DNA from: Cichorium intybus | Taxonomy: Eukaryota > Streptophyta > Magnoliopsida > Asterales > Asteraceae | Direction of reading: 5' to 3' | Assembly: GCA_023525715.1 (NCBI GenBank) | Contig: JAKNSD010000072.1 | Location: 525,544-589,543 of the forward strand | DNA: 64,000 bases | Part shown: piece by piece, positions 9,798-21,905 of the stretch | How the letters are laid out: every line of letters starts with the position of its first letter | Position numbering within the stretch: position 1 is the first letter of the stretch | Program-made: the position numbers and the translations under genes | Notes under the pieces: model-generated | What the model saw: the letters and a program-made list of their open reading frames with translations, nothing else | Told to the model about the DNA's origin: nothing | Database searches by the model: none

Positions 9798-9944
9798 TTA
9801 TGTGTTTTGAAAACTGACAAAATTGCCCCTCCGTGTTTAATTAATGATGATAATATAATGCAAGCTGAACCACAAGATCAAAAGCAATCAAGGGCTGGAA
9901 GTTGGTCCCAGTGTCTCACAAAAATAGCTTGGTCTCGAATGAAC

Positions 9945-10068
<124 letters not shown>

Positions 10069-10149
10069 GGATTTAGGCTTTCTGAAAAATCAATAATGAT
10101 GATAATGGAGATCCAAACATCCAACGATTAATGAAAATGGGGTGAAGGC

Positions 10150-10161
10150 AGGGCCGGCCCT
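10150..10161. other. Perfect 12-bp palindrome
   Basis: AGGGCCGGCCCT. Similar GC-rich palindromes occur at plant transposon ends, but no partner end was found. Confidence 0.4.
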
Positions 10162-10462
10162 AGCCTGATTAATACTAAATCAGATTGTAAGAAGCAATTA
10201 TGAGCAGTATTTGGGCCAATCCTCTTGATCCACAAAACAGCCGGTCCATCTATCCATGAGTCCAACTCAAAAGGAAATCGTCGACGAGTGTTCATGTCGT
10301 TAAACTCGGTAAATCAATAAAGTAGGAGGGATTGGGGATTTTGAAATCAGCGCTAAACAGAAGACCAGAAGACCAAATTACATCCATTACACCAATCACT
10401 TCGCCCTTCTTCACCATCACACAGTCTTTAGGTGTCGCTTGGAGCAAAATAGCAACGCCACA

Positions 10463-11141
10463 ATGGTAACTTGTCTTCCTTACTTACCTGCTGTTGTTTG
10501 GTTTCTCTAAAAAATTTGAAAATCGCCATCTCTTCTAACCTCTCTGTATATGATCTGTTTCATAGTTAATTAGAAAACAGAAAACAGTTTTATCATTGAA
10601 ATACTACAGTATGCCGTATTTTGAATTCTGATTTTAATTTATCAATCGTGATTAGGAAACCTTATAGGTGTAATGTTTTTGGGCATGGAAGAGCAACGTC
10701 AGATGGGAGTTCAGTAATGCAATATGTTCTTATTTTCAGGACAACCAACGGTTTGCCATCAACATAGACCGAGGAATCAAAGATGGATCCTATCCAAAGA
10801 GAGAAAGAGAAAGAAGCCCCAAGGTTCTTTCATCTTGTAGATAATATTGACAGTTTTACAACATCTTTTGTGGTAATAAATGACATGTGATGAAGAATAC
10901 AATCAGGTAATTAAATTGTTGATATGATCCATATCACCTATGTGTTCATGCCAAAAGATCAAGACATCTGGTTTTTGTTTGTATTTTTGTCTTGAAAACA
11001 TGTATGAATACACCATTTTATGTGAATTTGTAAATTTTCGTTTGTATAATTAGATACATAAATATTGATTAATTGCAGATGTTAAAAACAAGTGGGTGAG
11101 CAAGTCTCGGGAAAGAATGCTCATTGTCCAGAATAGGAGAA
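10463..11141 (+). pseudogene. Possible 5' exons of an unidentified gene, cut by a sequence gap
   Basis: ATG at 10463 is followed at once by GTAACT. An acceptor at about 10739 (TTTTCAG) would join ATG to GACAACCAACGG, giving MDNQRFAINIDRGIKDGS and a basic KRERERSPK stretch ending at an AAG|GTTCTT donor. A third exon before the gap could encode WVSKSRERMLIVQNRR. I do not recognise the protein. The sequence is lost in the N gap, and to the right an NLR reads in the opposite direction, so the gene is broken or fused here. Confidence 0.25.
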
Positions 11142-11164
11142 NNNNNNNNNNNNNNNNNNNNNNN
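11142..11164. other. Assembly gap (23 N)
   Basis: Unknown bases. Real gap length need not be 23. It separates the unidentified plus-strand exons from the minus-strand NLR start. Confidence 1.
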
Positions 11165-11323
11165 CTCAGCATCGCGCAACCTAGCACGGATGAGGTCCAA
11201 AGTTCTGTGAAGGCTGGCCAGCTTTTCTTTGTAACCCCAGGCAATAGCAAGTTCGCCCTCAGCAATCGACAACACCTTGCTCAATATCCCATCAGCAGCA
11301 ATAGTGACTAAAGCTTCGGCCAT
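11165..11323 (-). CDS. NBS-LRR (CNL) resistance protein, N-terminal coiled-coil start only
   Basis: From ATG 11323 the 53 codons begin MAEALVTIAADGILSKVL, followed by AWGYKEKLASLHRTL and IRARLRDAE. This is the Rx-type N-terminal coiled-coil domain of plant intracellular immune receptors, in which the domain signals after pathogen recognition. The frame runs straight into the 23-N gap, and nothing on the far side reads as the rest of the coiled coil, NB-ARC or LRR. It is therefore a gap-truncated gene or a relic. A diverged copy of the start and its upstream region lies at 13039-13790. Confidence 0.65.
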
Positions 11324-11990
11324 TTTCACTGTTGAGAAGATAGAGGATGAATGGATGAATGTGGAAGAAAGAGAAAGAGTGATAAGAGTCTATGAGATGG
11401 TTGAACAAAGAGACACTGAATGTATGATAAGAAGCTAGTGGCCTGTGTGAAATTGTATACAATCCGAAGAATCCAAAAATTGAGAAAGTGATAGAAGCCA
11501 CTTGGAAAATGACTCTGTCGGCATGTGTGGAAAATGTATATCCAATAATTGAATTATCAGCACTGTATTACAACAATTACTTTCTAAATCTTAATTTTTT
11601 ATTTCTTATTTAACTTATTTATATATTAATATATTTCCTCTTTTAATGATTTATGTATAATGATTTATATAAATTAGAAAGTTTGCTAAAATCATCTCGG
11701 ATCCTCTGTTTTTGGGTTCATCTCAAACCTCTGTGCTTTGATAATCGAATCATAATTCATTTTGGATCTTCTACTCATTGATTTTTCTCTGATCAGTCTT
11801 TTTGTACATGATATTATTGATCAAGTCCTGTAATCAAATTGTTAAACATTCTTTAAAGTTTTTGTCTGCAATCTTTTTCGGTTTTAATCTCCTCACTATC
11901 AGTGTTATGCTCTATGTGTGTCTTTCTGATTTTTTTGCTGTAATGATTGGCGGTGAAACTCGTGAATCTTTGAGTAACCAATGATCAGTT

Positions 11991-13030
11991 AGTTTGCTTT
12001 TGATAATTTGTTCTTGCATCCCATTATAGTAACAGCTTTTTTTTGGTATGCTCTAATTTGTTGTTTCTTGAAATTTCATGGTTGTTTTCTAATTTTAAAT
12101 TTGCATGAATTTTTTTAAAGGATTCTATCTTTACAATTAATTATATGTAACAAATCTGAACTATAAAGTATCCTACAATCGTTTGCTAACTTGTTGCATA
12201 AAATGCTTTCTTATTGGTGGAAAAAAAATCGCATGTTGGTCGTGTTTAATCTGTCGAGTTAATTATGACGGGGTCATATTGTTTATTATAGTGGCATGGG
12301 TTGGATAAAAATCATGGCAATTATTTGTGTGGTGTGTCATGAGTTTGGAATTTTCCTCCTACAGTTGGCAATACTTTTTATTTAAATTCGTCTATGTTAA
12401 TTTTTTTAAATCCATTAACTTTTATTTAATAAATATTTTTATGTCAAAAACTTCTTTAATTGTTAATTTTTTCTAAGTCTTTTTTACAAACTTAACTAAC
12501 TTATCTTTTATGCATTTTTTCTTTTCATGGGCTAGAAGCCCTTTGGCATCTTTTATGCATCTTAAAAGTTTCTAAAAGCCTCTCATATAATAACTATGTT
12601 TGGTTTCGTTTTTCAAAAACAAAAACGTTAACAGATTTTATGGTCGTGATGTTTTATAACACTTGATATTTGTCTTATTTTGAATTTTTATCAATCAAGT
12701 TTTAATGATATAATATCTTCTAAAATATATTCATTTTTAGTTTGTTTATTTAATCAAATAGATTGACTGAAGGGAACAAGTTCAATATTTTTCCGTTGTG
12801 CCAACGATCTCACAAACAACCACAGTTAGGAAGCAAGGCATCACACAAATTAAACACAAAATAAAGTTCTCTTTTGACAATCTCGATAGTTGCACCAAAA
12901 AATTGGTATAATGACGAAAGTTATGTGCAAGCTATCTCCACAAGGTTTTGTATAGAATATAAGGAACTTGTAATATAAACGTGCAACTTGTGACGATGAT
13001 AACAAGATTATTAAAAATGACACAACTAAG
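11991..13030. other. AT-rich intergenic stretch
   Basis: No gene, terminal repeat or RNA gene seen on either strand. Confidence 0.5.
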
Positions 13031-13038
13031 AATATTGG

Positions 13039-13095
13039 TTAAAAAACCTTGTTCAGTATCCCAGCAACATCAATAGTGACTAAATCTTCGGCCAT
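13039..13095 (-). pseudogene. Second NLR start, 18 codons
   Basis: ATG at 13095 opens MAEDLVTIDVAGILNKVF and then a TAA at 13039. This is the diverged duplicate of the NLR start at 11323; the 5' UTR GAAAATGGCC context is the same. Nothing of the rest of the gene follows. Confidence 0.65.
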
Positions 13096-13312
13096 TTTCA
13101 CTGTTGAGAAGATAGAAGAAGAGTGGATGAATATGGGCGAGAGAGAATCTATGAGATGGTTGAACTAACAAAGAGAGACACAATGAATGAAAAGAAGCTA
13201 GTGGCCTGTGTGGTAAATGTATACAGATGTGCAATAATTAAGAGTGATAGAATCAACTAGGAAATTACTCTGTGGGCATGTGTAGAAAATGGTTTGGTAT
13301 CCAATAATTGAG

Positions 13313-13653
13313 GTTTATCGGATGTCCCCGCGATGTGTAAAGACAAGGAGACTTCTCACAGTTATCTCATATGGTACTTTATGGTTTCTATGGAAGGCGA
13401 GGAATGACAGAATCTTCAAGAAATTGGTGAATAGCTCGGATCATATATGTGAACTAATTAAAGTGAATGCTTTTAATTGGATTAAATTTAGGTGTAGGAG
13501 GAAAGAATTGAATAGGTTGATCTGGAATACAAATCCATTTGATAGCCTGTAAATATGTAACCGACTGTTTCTTTTGCCTGCTTCCCTGCTTCTCGTTGGG
13601 TTGTTACGCTTTTTGATTTTTATAATATTGTGTTGCCGGTTCTAAAAAAAAAA
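13313..13653 (+). mobile_element. 5'-truncated LINE insertion (3' end only)
   Basis: It encodes the C-terminal end of an L1-type LINE polyprotein (GTLWFLWKARNDRIFKK, stopping at 13550-13552) and a 3' UTR, ending in a poly-A run. It is flanked by the 14-bp target duplication ATCCAATAATTGAG at 13299-13312 and 13654-13667. The paralogous empty site at about 11531-11546 reads TATCCAATAATTGAAT, confirming the insertion. Confidence 0.9.
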
Positions 13654-13667
13654 ATCCAATAATTGAG

Positions 13668-14660
13668 TTATATCACCACTTCGTATTTTTACTATCTATT
13701 TATTTCTTATTAAAATATTAACATTTCTCTATTTTAATAATTTAAATATGATGTTTTATATAATTTAGAGTTCATCTTTGTGACTGGTTTTTCATTTACT
13801 TTTGAATATACTTTTACTGTAATATGACATGTATCCAATGCAATGTATTTTAGCTTTAAATCCTACTTTTCTTTTATGATTGGAATGGAATTTTTAAATT
13901 TTCTAACATTTATGTTGAGAATATAATAACCATCCAACATTTTCACACAAATTTAATATATAAAATGTTGTCGGACGTTAAATTAATTATACGGTTGCAT
14001 TCGTTTTAATAGAAGCTTTCTCCAACCTAAAAACAATTGTAAAGAAGAATACAATTCATCTGTATCAATATAATGCTTTCAACTATAAAGACGGTTTAAA
14101 ACAAGCTTTATATAGAAACATACGAGTCAAAATGAATTGTATTAGATGTCTATATATTATTTTTCACATTTTAATGCTTTTGTTTTATAAATATAAGGTT
14201 GAATAGAAAAGTTATACGATTTAAATAATAACATAACGCAATATCCCTTATTATTTGGCCGAACCGTTATTGTTATCTCTTTTAGTTATACATAATTAAA
14301 TATGTAAAAATGGTCTAGACGACCGATTAATCAATTATTAATCGTTTGACGGTCTCCATCAGCATACATAACATACGTATCATGTTAGACGGTCGTACTA
14401 CGGGCTGGTCAAAATCGGTATCGGGCTAGGCAGTCAAACTAGTCAAAACGTTAAATAGTCAAAATTATCAATAAAGACCATGCGTCTTGCTTGTACGAAA
14501 CATTAAATAATTACAATAACCATACTCTTCAGCAGTTGACGAAATCCTCAAAGTACATAACATTTGTGGTAAAGTGTTCGGAAAAACTAGTTGTTAGCTT
14601 TAAATATATAAAATTACATAAAAATAAAATATTAAAAGCTCTGAAAGGCTAAAAGCTACT
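13668..14660. other. AT-rich intergenic stretch
   Basis: Part of the NLR-upstream duplication on its left side. The remainder shows no gene. It contains repeated GTCAAA motifs around 14340-14470. Confidence 0.5.
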
Positions 14661-15183
14661 TCAAATGGCTGTTAGATTAAGAGTGTTTTGCTTAAAATCA
14701 ATTGGTAATTTTTGTTGTCTTAAACCCCTATGCTTTAAAAATCAAATTATAATTCCTCTTGGACTTTCTATTTGGGTTTCGTTTGACACCCTTTTATTCC
14801 AATCTCTAGGTTGGGATCCTGTTTCGTTGATTCTTCTCTTATTAGTGGTCATATATGATATTATTGGTTATGTTCTATATTCAAATTGTTAAACATTCTC
14901 TCAAGCTTTTTTCTACATAATATTTTGTAGTGTTAATCTCCATACTTTCACTTGTTGTCTCTAATTTTTGTCTTTTAGAATATAATTTTTTTGCTATCAT
15001 GATTGGCGGTGATACTAAATCTTGAAGGAAACAAAACTATGCTACGTTTTTTGAACCCCTTGTTTTGTTTTACAGCCCAACATGCTAACAACTATTTGTT
15101 GGTGTTTTTAGTATCAACAATCTATTTAGTATAGTTGGGATTAACTCGAGACAAGTCGAGTTCAATGTTAGATACAAAACGAG

Positions 15184-16018
15184 TTTGGAGGTGTGGGGTG
15201 CACCCTTGAATAAGGAAAAATGAACTTGTGAATACAGGGGTTTAGGGACAGTCATGTCTATCACAACATACATAACTTTCCCTTCAAAAATCAATCACTT
15301 TTAACCACCTGTTCTTTATATAAACATCTTGATTGTTGTATAAACGTACAAATTATTTGGTATTGTTACTATGTGCAATTGTTGTCTCAAGTGTTGTTTT
15401 GAAGCTTTCGTTCCCCATCAATGGTGGAATTCAAATTAAGGCTCCATTAAATGAGTTGAATATTTGAATCAACCTTGATTTGAGTGTTTATGACTCATTT
15501 CAAGTCAAACAATCAATTTTTGATGATTAATCACAACTTGTCGATCCAATGGGGTTATACTCTAGCATTGATATCTTGTACTCAAGCTTAGTAGGGAGAT
15601 TTTGGAGGTGTGGGGTGCACCCTTGAATAAGCCAAAATGAACTTGTGAATACAGTGGTTTGGGGACAGTCACGTCTATCACAACATACATAACTTTCCCT
15701 TAAAAAGTCAATCACTTTTAACCACTTGTTCTTTATATAAACATCTTGATTGTTGTATAAGCGTACGAATTATTTGGTATTATTACTCTGTGCAATTGTT
15801 GTCTCAAATGTTGTTTTGAAGCTTTCGTTCCCCATCAATGGTGGAATTCAAATTAAGGCTCCATTATATGAGTTGAATACTTGAATCAACCTTGATTTGA
15901 GTGTTTATAACTCATTTCAAGTCAAACAATCAATTTTTGATGATTAATCACAACTTGTTGATCCAATGGGTTATAGTCTAGCACTGATAACTTGCACTCA
16001 AGCTTAGTGATAAGATTT
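15184..16018. repeat. 417-bp tandem duplication
   Basis: Units 15184-15600 and 15601-16018 both start TTTGGAGGTGTGGGGTGCAC and are about 93-95% identical. Each includes a CTTTATATAAACATC TATA-like box and a CAAGCTTAGT end. No coding content. It could be two head-to-tail copies of a small LTR-like sequence. Confidence 0.85.
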
Positions 16019-17068
16019 TGGAACTAAATAAACGATCCTAGGATTAAGAAGTAAGTAATTAGTGAAATCATGAAGTGGTTGTTATGTGATTCTGATGAAA
16101 TCCATTATTCGGATGGAATGCATGAAATCATTGCTAAGTTATGCTACTTGTATGTATTTTGATTCGGATAAATGAGAGATGTATAAGCTAGACCTACTAG
16201 CTCTGATTAGGATTTGGTCAAGTAGATTTTTATTTATTACTCAGTCTACGTAGATTGTTACTTGGTCAATGTAGATTATTAATCGGTCTGCGTAGATTGT
16301 TACTATGCTCGTGTAAATAACATAAAGACCCCCCATTTTCATTTTTAATACCATATAACTTCTAGTTACAATCAGTCAAACTTATAGTATATTAAATATG
16401 GTTATTACACACCCAAACGACAAACGACAAATGATTATGAGAAGAATCTGGACATGAGATGACTTTGAAAGGGTTTAGGTGCATATTTCATTGCATATAC
16501 ATTTTGGTTATTTTATAAATGATATTATTGTTAACTTTTGAATGTTAAATAATAATGAATTATTAAAAACTTGTGCAGAAGAATGGTGAATGACTTATGA
16601 TGATGAACGATTAATGACATATTATGATGAATGACGAATGGTGTATGATGATGAATAATGTATATTGTATCATGATGACCTATGATGATATATGATGATA
16701 AATGATAAATGATATATGATAAATGATAAATGATAAATGATGTATGATAATGAATGACTTTGATGTATAAAAATGAATGACTATGGACGTAAGATGATGA
16801 ATGAAATAACCTTTGATGATAATTAATGATTATTTCCGTATACATATTTTAAATTGATTTTGGGGGATTCTCATTAGTCCAATAAATGTGCCAATTCTTT
16901 TTACCTTAAAGATGTTGAATCCTGATATTACGTACTAGAAATTTCCAATTCCTAGCCTACATATTTGGACAGGTGAGAGTAGTGATTGAGAACATTAGAA
17001 TAATGATTGGATATTTAAAACGTCATGATTAATGTAGTGGTTTCCTTAAATTGATGTTTTGATATTGA
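16019..17068. other. Noncoding stretch left of Copia-1
   Basis: No gene seen. It contains short imperfect repeats of CGTAGATTGTTAC near 16245-16305 and the ATGATG-rich tract annotated separately. Confidence 0.5.
16585..16835. repeat. Degenerate ATGATG/ATGATAA simple repeat
   Basis: Irregular array of TGATGA, AATGATAAATG and similar words. Open frames here are simple-sequence artefacts. Confidence 0.8.
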
Positions 17069-18021
17069 TGGGTTTTCTGAAGTTCACACTGATGGGCTTT
17101 GATAAATAAAATAGAGCATTTTACGCTAAAACGGCAACGGAAGCCTTTTAAATAACGAGTTTATTTTAGAACATTTTCAAACAAAACCATCAATGATCTA
17201 TTTACATGAGTAAGAATGATATTTCAAAACCTACATAAGATGTTTTAGAGTGATAACCTTTGTTTCCTTTAAACCCTCTTAGAATTGGGGTGTTGATGTA
17301 GATGGAAAAAACCAAAAAGCTTGATTTCTCTACAAGTATCCACCACCAAGGTTAAGGCACTTGGATTGTTAGATCCTTCTTGTATAAAGAACTTCTTAAG
17401 CCTGTAAGTACTTAACAAAATTAAGTATTTAAGGAGAAGCACTTCTACACTCTCAAACTTGGAACAAACTTCACAAATTGAGAGAGTAGAGGGAGAGAAA
17501 AGGTTAGCCACGTTTTTTAGAGTAAATGAGAGAAAAACTTGATGCAAACTTTGCATCTCACTCTCTTTTATACTCACAAGAGAGTCCCATGACTCATTCC
17601 ATCAATAAATGAAAAATATATGATCTTATACAAGGTATGGGTGTGTAGGTGAAGGTTGAAAAGAAACCTCCACCTAACCCTCCTATAGTGGTGGAAAAAG
17701 GACAAGAGTGTCCAACACTCTTCCTTTAGAAACTAACTAAGTCTAGTTACATCTTAATGTAACACAAAGTTTCCAAAACTTTGTACATCACTTAATATAT
17801 CATATCATATGATATAATTATTAGTGTAACTCCTTATAATTATTATTTTCATAAAACAATAATTATTCTCTAATTAAATACACGAGTTGAATTTATTTAT
17901 TAATTATCAAATACTTAATAAATATTCAATAAGTACCAACTTGATAAAGGTGTGACCATATAGGATCATATGTTATTAGCAATATCATTTCATAATGATT
18001 CTGGAGCATATAGATCCAACA
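17069..18021 (-). repeat. Copia-1 3' LTR (953 bp)
   Basis: Starts TGGGTTTTCTG on the plus strand and ends GATCCAACA. 17095-17690 pairs with 24320-24916, and 17695-18021 pairs with 42034-42354. It serves as the uninterrupted reference that proves the other LTR was split. Confidence 0.9.
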
Positions 18022-18034
18022 ATCTCCTACATGC
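18022..18034 (-). other. Copia-1 polypurine tract
   Basis: Minus-strand GCATGTAGGAGAT directly precedes the LTR start TGTTGGATC. Confidence 0.65.
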
Positions 18035-18814
18035 ACAAGATTCATTATGGATTGACATAGTCGGTAGTTGATGTCTAGTAACGGAATACTGCCCCAAACA
18101 ACATACGAAGAGGTGCCATTTATCAACATCCAATTCCAAAAGCTCAAAGCTGCAATTATGTATAAGGTAAGTCTATCAATATTCTTTTTGTTTCAGACAT
18201 CATGTTGGACATGAGACATGGAACGTGATCATTCTCATTTGTTGTCCAACTTTAAGTAAGGCGCCTTAGATGTCTAACTCTCAACACATGAGAGGAACAA
18301 ATCCCATCTTGACTACATACATACTCACCTATAGTTAATAAATAATATACCCAACGATGGCCTTTATAACTGCACGGTTACGAATAGCGTTTAACCATGT
18401 TAAAGTACAACAATTCCTATACGCAAATCCCCAATATGTATCTCAGGTCGAAAGACATAAAGATATTTACCTTTTTTCAAGACTCACTTATGATTGACGA
18501 TCCATGAAGGGATTCTTGAAGCGGGTCATACCGAATAGTTGTTCTCCAACAAGTACATACGAACTTGGGTGCAACACTTTTCCATTTCATCTCATAAAAT
18601 CATCCAATCCGATTCATATTAGTCTTAATTCATAGTTGTTCCCACAACTATGAGCGACTACGGATGATTTAGAATAATCAGTTGATTTATGGATGGAAAC
18701 ATGCTAACATAGAACCCAATAACATTAATACAAAAGAGATATCTCATATATCAAAAGTGATTACATGTCATTGCTATATAGTTCAGAATATCCAGATATC
18801 AATAAAGTACAGAT

Positions 18815-21800
18815 TTAGATCCAATCACTAGATAGTCGAAGCCCAATTCCTTTTGCATGATTGTTAAACTTGTTTTGAGGAATGGGCTTTGTGAATGGAT
18901 CCGCTAGATTATCATCTGTATGAATCTTTTCAATGCGTATATTTCCCAATTCCAATTCCTGACGAATTATATCTCCGTTGAATGTGTCTATTCCTCTTGG
19001 TAACCATTGGGTCTCTTATGATAGCAATGACATTGGTGTTGTCACAAAACATCTCAATGACATTCTTGATGTTCGGGAAAACCTCTAGATCACCGATGAA
19101 TTTTTTCATCCAATCAACTTCTTGAGTTGCTTCTGAAGCAAAAATATACTCAGACTCTATTGTAGATAGTGTGACTACTTCTTGCTTTGAACTCTTCCAT
19201 GCAATGGCCCCTCCATTTAGGGTGAACACGTATCCTGAATGTGACCAAGAATCATCTCGATCAGTGTTGAAGCTAGCATCGGTTTAACACCTTACAAAGA
19301 GATCTTCTTTAAGTCCTCCATAAATTAAGAACATGTCCTTAGTCCTTCTCAAGTACTTAAGGATGTTCTTTACAGCCATCCAATGCTTTTCGCCAGGATT
19401 AGCTTGATATTGACAAGTCATACTCAGTGCATAAGCTACATCCGGCCTTTTACATGTCATGGCATACATAATTGAGCCTACTGTTGAAGCATAAGGTATG
19501 CGACTCATTCTTTTGATCTCATCATCTAAACTAGGACAGTCTGTCTTAGAAAGAATGGTGCCAGACAGCATAGGTACAATTCCTCGTTTTGATTTTTCCA
19601 TTGAAAAGCGTTTTATGACTTTATCAATGTACGAACTTTGACTTAATCCAATGAGTCGTTGGGATCTATCTCTATAGATTCTAATATCGAGTATGTATGA
19701 CGAATCCCATAGATCTTTCATTTGAAAAGAGTTTCTTAGATAAGCCTTAGTCTCTTTCATTGTTGGGATATCTTTCCCGATCAACAATATGTCATCTACA
19801 TATAGTATTAGAAATATAATTTTGCACCCAATTGCTTTGATGTATACACATGGTTCATCAGGACTTTCTGAGAAACCAAACTTTTTGATGTTCTCATCAA
19901 AGCGATGATACCAACTCCTAGATGTTTGTTTCAATCCATAAATGGGCTTCTTTAGTTTGCACACCTTCTTTAGGTTATCTGGATCGACAAAACCTTCACG
20001 TTGTTCCATATACACATCTTCCTCAATATATCCATTAAGAAAAGCGGTTTTGACATCTATTTGCCATATCTCATAGTCGTAATATGCAGCTATGGCATGA
20101 TAACTCTAATGGATTTAATCTTGGCAATTGGCGAGAAGGTATCTTCATAGTCAATGCCATGAACTTGAGTATATCCTTTCGCAACAAGTCATGCCTTGAA
20201 TCTTTGTACATTCCCATTCATCTCGATCTTCTTCTTGAAGATCCACTTCCTTCCAATAGTCCTACTGTCAGAGGCAAGTCAACCAAGTCCCATACTTGAT
20301 TATCACTCATGGACTGAATTTCAGCTCTCATGGCCTCAAGCCATTTATCAGATTCTGAATCTGCAGTAGTTGCCTTGAAATTAGTGGGCTCACATTGATC
20401 CACTAAGAAGACTTCCTCTTCAGGAAAGACAAATCCATATCTGTCAGGTTCTGTCGAGGTCTACTTGAGCGTCGTACAGTTGGTGTGTCGTTTGGCATCT
20501 TAATAACAGTCCCATGCTCCATAGTATCAGGTTGATTGTTATTCTCAAATACAGGTTGTGTTTCTCGAATTTCTTCGAGATCAATGGGGCTCCCACTTGC
20601 TTTATTCATAATAAAGCCCTTTTCAAGAAACACCAGATTTTCGAGCTATAAAAATTCGATTTTCTTCTTTCTTAAAGAAGTAATAGGCTATGGTTTCTTT
20701 TGGGTATCCCACAAAGATACACTTTTGAGATCTGGGTGCAAGCTTGTTAAAAGTCTCTACTTTAACATGAGCTTCACAACCCCAAATCTTTAAGTGAGAC
20801 ATTGGTGGAACTTTTCCATGCCATAACTTGTATGGTGTCTTACTAACCTTTTTAGTTGGGATCATATTTACAATACGGGCAGCAGTTTCAAGGGCATATC
20901 CCCAAAACGAATGAGGAAGGGAAGTATGACTCATCATTGATCATATCATATCAAGTAAGGTACAATTTATCCTTTTGGAAACAACATTATGCTGTGGCGT
21001 TCTGGGTGGAGTAAGTTGTGACACTATGCCACAATTCTTGAGATGTTCATCAAACTCATAGCTTAGATATTCGTCACCATGATCCGATTGTATGACTTTA
21101 ATCGTTTTGCCTAGCTGATTTTGCACTTCATTTTGGAATACTTTGAAGATTTAAAAAGCTTCATATTTGTGTTTCATGAGATACACATATCCAAATCTAC
21201 TGAAGTCATCAGTAAATGTGATGAAGTATCTTTCACTACTTCTGGTCATAGTCCTAAAAGGTCCACATATATCAGTATGTATGAGTCCTAATAGATCAGA
21301 AGCCCTTTCATTGAGAACGATAAAAGGAGCTTTGATCATCTTTCCACATAGACAAGATTCAAACACATCAAAAAGCCTCTGAGCGTGTTGATTCTAAGAT
21401 TCCATCCTTTTGAAGCTTAGCGATGCGAGTTTTGTTTATGTGACCAAGTCAACAATGCCACAAATAAGTTTTATTAAAGTCTGAATTTGTTTTCTTATTT
21501 GTTAAGTTATAAACTGAATTATCTTTGTTGTATGAACCGTTTAAATCAATCTCATATATTCCATTATTGGGACAAGTCACAAAATAGAATATATTATCTT
21601 TAAACACGGATATGTTTCTTGAAAGAAAGTCAAATTCATAACGAAAACCTTGTTCATACAAACGGAAAGTAGAGATTATATTCCTAGCTATACTAGGTAC
21701 ATAACAACAATTTTTCAAAACGAGATAAAGCCCATTTGGAAGTAGGAGATGATATTGGCCTATGGCCTTAACGGCTACACAATGGTCGTTTCCTACATGC

Positions 21801-21905
21801 AGTTCCAAATCACCATCTCGTAGTTCTCTAACATTCCTTAGTCCCTGCAAATCATTGCAGATGTTAGTACCACTTCCAAATACCCAAGAGTTGGTACGAA
21901 ATGCA
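18815..21905 (-). pseudogene. Copia-1 pol (protease, integrase, RT, RNase H), broken
   Basis: In order on the minus strand: a gag-pre-integrase region ending in LWHC (near 21449); CLCGK and IHTDICGPF (first integrase Asp) near 21290-21360; QSDHGDEYLS (second Asp) near 21070; PRTPQHNVVSKR, where the catalytic Glu of NGVxER is Lys; an integrase C-terminal WGYALETAARIVNMIP; RT with YGLKQTSRSWYHRF and LILYVDDILL; AYALSMTCQYQANPG; RNase H with STIESEY and ASEATQE; and the end DPFTKPIP stopping at 18815. Several frameshifts and stops. Normal roles are copying RNA to DNA and inserting it. Inactive. Confidence 0.9.

Larger units (their letters stand above)
11280..15030. repeat. Diverged segmental duplication of the NLR 5' region
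   Basis: 11280-11690 (NLR start, 5' UTR, promoter) corresponds to 13055-13790, apart from the LINE inserted in the second copy. Further upstream, 11790-11990 corresponds to 14850-15030, sharing TGATATTATTG, CAAATTGTTAAACATTCT and a TTTTTTTGCTRTMATGATTGGCGGTG block. The two halves are well diverged, so the duplication is old. Confidence 0.7.

Noticed and set aside
10150..10161. AGGGCCGGCCCT as the end of a hAT or CACTA element
   Set aside because: No matching second terminus or target duplication could be found.
16531..16845. Minus-strand open frame of about 104 codons
   Set aside because: It lies in an ATGATG-type simple repeat and has His/Ile/Tyr-biased low-complexity content.
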